This document shows, in pieces, positions 60,521 to 64,000 of a DNA stretch of 64,000 bases. Source of the DNA: Deltaproteobacteria bacterium (lineage in GTDB: Bacteria; Myxococcota; UBA727; VGSZ01). The position numbers and the translations under genes were made by a program. Position 1 is the stretch's first letter, and the number at the start of each line of letters is the position of its first letter. The stretch lies in NCBI GenBank assembly GCA_016177705.1, contig JACOUT010000013.1, forward strand, positions 264,224 to 328,223, read 5' to 3'. The notes beneath the pieces are model-generated. The model was given only the letters and a program-made list of their open reading frames with translations, was not told where the DNA came from and made no database searches.

Positions 60521-61366
60521 ATGGTCGGTGTGCGCGCGCTCGGGCTGATGTGCAACGACCCCCAGCGGGGCGTCGTGGCGCTGCACGAGCTGGCCGCGCT
60601 CGCCAGCCTGCCCGTTGACGCCGACGCCATCGGCACGGCCTGCATCGTCGACGGTGCGGCGCTGCTGTCGCGGTTGCCGGCCGTGGTGGCTGAACGCAGC
60701 CTGGCCCAGACCGTGGGGCCGATTCAGGGGCGATGTGCGGTGGTGCAGGTGCGTGTGCGCGGCGAGCTGCGGCCGACCGGCCCCGCGGGCGCCGCGAGCC
60801 AGGGGCCGTTTCGCGCCCGCAGCTACGCCGCCGCGGTGATCGGTGGACCGCAAGACGCCGACGGCGCCTCGGCCAGCCGCGAGCGCCTGCTGGCGGGGGT
60901 GCCGGATTTCCTGCGTCGCTTCGTCGGCGGCCACGCGGAGGGCGAGGCGCTGTTCATCGCCATCCTGGCCCGTCTGCATGCCCTCGGCGGCCTCGAGTCG
61001 CCGCACGACAACGCCGCCAAGCTCGCGCAGGCCGCGCGCGACGTCGTGGGCAAGGCCGGCAGCGAGCCGCGCCAGGTGACGCTGACCAACGGCGTCGAGG
61101 TGGTGCACATCGCCGTCGGCATGCCCTCGGCGGTGGTGACGCTGGCGGCGCTGTCGGAGGCCACGGCCAACCGCGTCGATCCCACGCTCGCCGACTCGTC
61201 GATGGGGCGCGAGCGCCTGCGTCGTTTCCGCGGCGTGGTCACGCTCGGCGGCCTCGACACGCCGCTCAAGGCGAGCACAGCGGTGCCCGACAAGGCGACC
61301 CTGCAGGTGCTGCCCGACAGCGCCGCCATCCTGGTGGCGCGCGACCTGACGGTGCGCGTCCTGTAG
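60521..61366 (+). CDS. Protein of unknown function
   Basis: This 281-aa protein begins MVGVRALGLMCNDPQRGVVA with a strong GGAGGTGGGG ahead of the ATG. It has mixed alpha/beta composition (GRCAVVQVRVRGELRP, EALFIAILARLHALGGLESP, VEVVHIAVGMPSAVVTLAAL). No signal peptide, membrane segment or known catalytic motif is seen. The N-terminal LMCNDP is loosely like the start of class II amidotransferases but lacks their other blocks, so I do not assign it. It may be co-transcribed with the receiver-PATAN gene 70 bp downstream. Confidence 0.55.
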   Translation: MVGVRALGLMCNDPQRGVVALHELAALASLPVDADAIGTACIVDGAALLSRLPAVVAERSLAQTVGPIQGRCAVVQVRVRGELRPTGPAGAASQGPFRARSYAAAVIGGPQDADGASASRERLLAGVPDFLRRFVGGHAEGEALFIAILARLHALGGLESPHDNAAKLAQAARDVVGKAGSEPRQVTLTNGVEVVHIAVGMPSAVVTLAALSEATANRVDPTLADSSMGRERLRRFRGVVTLGGLDTPLKASTAVPDKATLQVLPDSAAILVARDLTVRVL

Positions 61367-61436
61367 CTGCCCGTGCTGAAGGTTCGCGCCTGGAACCCGG
61401 TTGTTCGACGAGACCGGCGAGGCTAGAGCGCGCGAC

Positions 61437-62882
61437 GTGGCATCACTGCGCCGCGTCCTCGTCGTCGACGACTCGCCGACCATCCGCCGGGTGGTGTCGC
61501 AGGTGCTGCGGCAGGCCGGCTACGACGTCGCCACTGCGGACGACGCCGAGGCGGGCATCGCCGAAGCGCGCGCCGTCAAGCCCGACCTGATCCTGCTCGA
61601 CTTCGTCATGCCCGGCATGAACGGCTACCAGTTCGTCAAGCGCCTCGACGCCGAGGACGCGAGCGACGCGCCCATCGTGCTCATGACCACGCGCAGCGAT
61701 CAGGTGCCCGAGGGCGCGCTGCGCGCGCTCGGCGTGGTCGACGCCATCACCAAGCCGTTCTCGCCCGACGCCATCCTGGCGGTGGTGGCGCACTGTCTCG
61801 AGAAGCACGGCGGCCAGCAGCGCGCCGAGACCACGCGCGTGACCTCGCTGGCGCATGCCGACCACGTGCCCGAGCCCGGTGCCGAAGAGCCTGCCGGCTC
61901 GACCGGCCGCGCCGACGACGTGCTCAAGAGCATCTCGCGCCTGTTGGTCGACGCGCTCGCCGCACGCGACGTGAAGGACGCCGACGGCGTCGCCAACTCC
62001 ATCTGCGCCGATCTGCGCGCCGGCCTGCCCGCGTTGCCGCTGCAGGAGGCCCTGCACCTGCCGCGCCCGAGCCTGGCGGGCGACCTGGCCGCCGTGCCGC
62101 TGCCCGAGGTGCTGCAGTTGCTCAAGTTCCAAGGGCAGACCGGCGTGCTCTTGGTGGCGCTGACCGACGAGCCGAACCCGCCGCGCTTCGAGATCGCGGT
62201 GCGCCACGGCATGATCATCGGCGTGCGCGCCCGTGACGTGCGCAGCGACCTGTTGCTCGGCAACTACTTTCTTGCGGGCGGTATGGTGTCGCGCGCGCAG
62301 CTCGACGCGATGTTGGCCAAGCCGGCCGGGACGCCCATCGGCCAGCGCCTGGTCGAGGCCGGCCTGATCACCACCGAGCAGCTTCGCCGTTGCGTGGGCG
62401 CGCAGGCGCAAGACCTGATGACCGAGCTGCTGCGCGCGCGCCGCGGCTTCTTCGGGCTGCGCCGTGGCGACGACATGATCGAGGCGCCGGTGGTGTCGCC
62501 CGGCTTCTCCGTCGACGGCCTGCTCTTCGAGGCGCTGCGCCGCATCGACGAGTGGGCGGTGATCGAGACGGCGGTGCCGAGCCTGGACGCGCGCTTCTCG
62601 CTCGTGTCGAGCGACGTCGCCGATCTGGCACCGGACGAGCTCGAGGTGCTGTCGGTGTTTGCTGGAGGTGCTGGCGCGGGAGACGCGGTCAAGGACGGCG
62701 CGCCGCTGTCGGTGCGCGACGTGCTGCGCCTGCTGCACCTGCGCGCGTTCGACGCCTGCCGCGTGCTCTACCGGCTGTGCATGGTGCGCCGCCTGGTGCG
62801 CGTCGACGACGGTGCGGCCGGCAACATCGTCGGCGACCTCGGCGATCTCGACGGACCGGGCAACGACCGGGTGGTGCCATGA
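61437..62882 (+). CDS. Receiver - PATAN (DUF4388) protein
   Basis: This roughly 481-aa protein starts (GTG 61437; an in-frame TTG at 61401 would add 12 residues) with a full receiver domain: VLVVDDSPTIRR, phosphoacceptor in LILLDFVMPGMNGY and Lys in AITKPFSPDAI. From about residue 200 comes the PATAN/DUF4388 domain (LAGDLAAVPLPEVLQLLKFQGQTGVLLVAL). This is typical of Myxococcota and cyanobacteria and linked to two-component and motility signalling. The C-terminal helical part includes GQRLVEAGLITTEQLRR. It overlaps the next gene by 4 nt (ATGA). Confidence 0.87.
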   Translation: MASLRRVLVVDDSPTIRRVVSQVLRQAGYDVATADDAEAGIAEARAVKPDLILLDFVMPGMNGYQFVKRLDAEDASDAPIVLMTTRSDQVPEGALRALGVVDAITKPFSPDAILAVVAHCLEKHGGQQRAETTRVTSLAHADHVPEPGAEEPAGSTGRADDVLKSISRLLVDALAARDVKDADGVANSICADLRAGLPALPLQEALHLPRPSLAGDLAAVPLPEVLQLLKFQGQTGVLLVALTDEPNPPRFEIAVRHGMIIGVRARDVRSDLLLGNYFLAGGMVSRAQLDAMLAKPAGTPIGQRLVEAGLITTEQLRRCVGAQAQDLMTELLRARRGFFGLRRGDDMIEAPVVSPGFSVDGLLFEALRRIDEWAVIETAVPSLDARFSLVSSDVADLAPDELEVLSVFAGGAGAGDAVKDGAPLSVRDVLRLLHLRAFDACRVLYRLCMVRRLVRVDDGAAGNIVGDLGDLDGPGNDRVVP

Positions 62883-64000
62883 TCGGACCGAACGGCGGAG
62901 CGAACGGCGGAGCCGACGAGGTGCGCGACACCATCGTGCCGCAGGACGCCTTGCCCGACGTGCGCGACACGGTGGTGCCGCAGGACGCGCCCGCACCGTC
63001 GCCGTTTCAGCGCGACGCCGACGTGCGCGTGCGCCGCGGGCTGGCGCTCGGCGGCGGGCTCGCGCTGCTGGTCGCAGCCGCCGCCTTGGCGCCGCTCGTC
63101 GTGGTGGGCGCGCTGCTGCCGCGCGACGACCAGGCCGCGCGCCCCGCCGCGCGGGTCGCGCCGCCGGTGGTCGACTTCGGCGCGTTGCGCACCGCCATCC
63201 CCGCCGCGCCCACCCCGCAGGTCCCGACCGTCGCCGCGGGCGCGGCGCGCGAGCAGCCCGATCCCTCGCTGCGCGCGTTCGCGCGCCTGGCGAACCGCGT
63301 CTACGAGGCGCGCGAGGCGTGGCGCAAAGCCGGTCAGGCGGGCAAAGAGCTGTTTCGCACCGCCTCCGTCGACGACCTCGGCGGCGCGGCGTTCGTCGAG
63401 GAGATGGAGCTCGGCCCGCGCCGCTTCGTCTGGCTGCGCCGCGAGGCGAAGGTGCTGGCGCCGGCCGGTACGCTCGTGCCTGACGGCGTCACCATGAAGG
63501 ACGCGGGCAACGACACGGGGCCCGCTTCCTTCGACGGCACGCTCGAAGGCAAGCCGGTGCGCGCGATCCGGACCTGCTTGTTCGGCGAGAGCTACTGCCT
63601 GGTTGACGTCGTCGAGCAAGCGACGCCCGCCGCGGCACCTGCCGCAGCTCCGCCGCCGGACGACGCCGCGCGGCTCGCGACCTTCGACGCCGTCGCCAAG
63701 CGCGAGGCGGACAAGCTGGCGGCGTGGGCGCCGCCGGCGCCCGCGACCACCACGCGCTCGGGCGCGACCCCCTTGGTGGCGCTGGCCGCGGCCGCCGCGC
63801 TCGCGCTCGTGCTGGCCGGCGTCGCGGTGTCGCGCCTGCGAAACGTCGCGGCGACCGTGGTCGGCGCCAGCGCCCGCCTGCGCGCCGCTGCCGCCGGCCG
63901 GATCGAGGAACACCGAGCCGACGCGCAGACCGCCGCCGAGCTGGCCGACCTGCAGGCCGCCGTCGACGAGGCCGCGCGGGCGCTCGGCGACGGTGCCGCG
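62879..64000 (+). CDS. Two-transmembrane protein, 3' end outside window
   Basis: Open from the ATG at 62879 to the edge (about 374 codons). A cytoplasmic N-terminus has two VRDT-VPQDA-like repeats, then TM1 (ALGGGLALLVAAAALAPLVVVGAL), an extracytoplasmic segment of about 200 residues and TM2 (LVALAAAAALALVLAGVAVSRLR). A helical region rich in Ala/Glu/Arg begins just after it. The topology is that of a sensor kinase or chemoreceptor, whose signalling domain would lie beyond the edge. It overlaps the receiver-PATAN stop by 4 nt, so it is probably a signalling partner. Confidence 0.7.
   Translation, partial: MIGPNGGANGGADEVRDTIVPQDALPDVRDTVVPQDAPAPSPFQRDADVRVRRGLALGGGLALLVAAAALAPLVVVGALLPRDDQAARPAARVAPPVVDFGALRTAIPAAPTPQVPTVAAGAAREQPDPSLRAFARLANRVYEAREAWRKAGQAGKELFRTASVDDLGGAAFVEEMELGPRRFVWLRREAKVLAPAGTLVPDGVTMKDAGNDTGPASFDGTLEGKPVRAIRTCLFGESYCLVDVVEQATPAAAPAAAPPPDDAARLATFDAVAKREADKLAAWAPPAPATTTRSGATPLVALAAAAALALVLAGVAVSRLRNVAATVVGASARLRAAAAGRIEEHRADAQTAAELADLQAAVDEAARALGDGAA

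Noticed and set aside
60521..61366. Class II glutamine amidotransferase
   Set aside because: Only the LMCNDP start is suggestive; the remaining family blocks and an N-terminal Cys start are missing.

Overview
The window is very GC-rich (around 70 % by eye) with long spurious antisense frames. It most likely comes from a Myxococcota (former Deltaproteobacteria) chromosome. The reasons are: secreted or lipid-anchored proteins with Glu-Gly repeat linkers, a Cys-rich von Willebrand A surface protein, a CarD/CdnL regulator next to an ispD-like gene, many multidomain signalling proteins (hybrid kinases, receiver-PATAN, MshEN-GAF-HEAT) and a rich acyl-CoA catabolic complement. This is inference from gene content; no rRNA or tRNA gene is visible.

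Layout. 1-6379: a truncated receiver-like gene, an RsmB-type rRNA methyltransferase, a fold-type III PLP enzyme, then a two-gene beta-oxidation unit (3-hydroxyacyl-CoA dehydrogenase/enoyl-CoA hydratase fusion plus thiolase). 6411-10238: three secreted or membrane surface proteins. 10333-11265: a formamidopyrimidine-DNA glycosylase. 11301-27789: the centrepiece, a 12-gene leftward unit in which almost every neighbouring pair overlaps by 4 nt or is within a few bases. In transcription order it encodes a small Cys-rich protein, an IorA-GltD-ferredoxin fusion, IorB, HyuA, HyuB, acyl-CoA dehydrogenase, a B12-binding subunit, a methylmalonyl-CoA-mutase-type catalytic subunit, a class III CoA transferase, and the FAD, 2Fe-2S and molybdopterin subunits of a xanthine-oxidase-family hydroxylase. 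A perfect ACGAACGTTCGT palindrome lies about 60 bp upstream of the first gene, as expected for a TetR-type repressor of acyl-CoA catabolism.

27914-32495: a sensory cassette (hybrid histidine kinase with two receivers, CheR-type methyltransferase, receiver-kinase protein). 32590-37375: an MFS transporter, a second Glu-Gly linker lipoprotein and a glycosyltransferase fused to a Rossmann-like domain. 37462-41297: tatA, cysS, an unknown membrane protein, an ispD-like gene and carD. 41398-43047: a TolC-like outer-membrane efflux protein, followed by a roughly 210-bp palindromic element with 26-bp terminal inverted repeats and no coding capacity.

43378-50373: an unknown protein, a membrane protein with its ECF sigma factor, a DUF885-like protein whose metal-binding motif has decayed, a lipoprotein, an AgmX-like membrane protein and a small methyltransferase. 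50373-54445: a MshEN-GAF-HEAT protein and a zinc-ribbon RDD protein. 54522-60340: rsmE, a cyclic-nucleotide-binding protein, three small proteins (one of 44 residues), an rlmB-type SpoU methyltransferase, pyrF, a J-domain/TPR-like protein and a lidless Hsp70. 60521-64000: an unknown protein, a receiver-PATAN protein and a two-TM protein running off the end.

The most likely undescribed system is the 12-gene operon. It combines ferredoxin-linked 2-oxoacid oxidation, ATP-dependent hydantoinase/carboxylase-type chemistry, CoA activation, dehydrogenation, B12 carbon-skeleton rearrangement and Mo-dependent hydroxylation. Together these look like a complete route for an unknown, probably heterocyclic or branched, substrate into succinyl-CoA-type intermediates.
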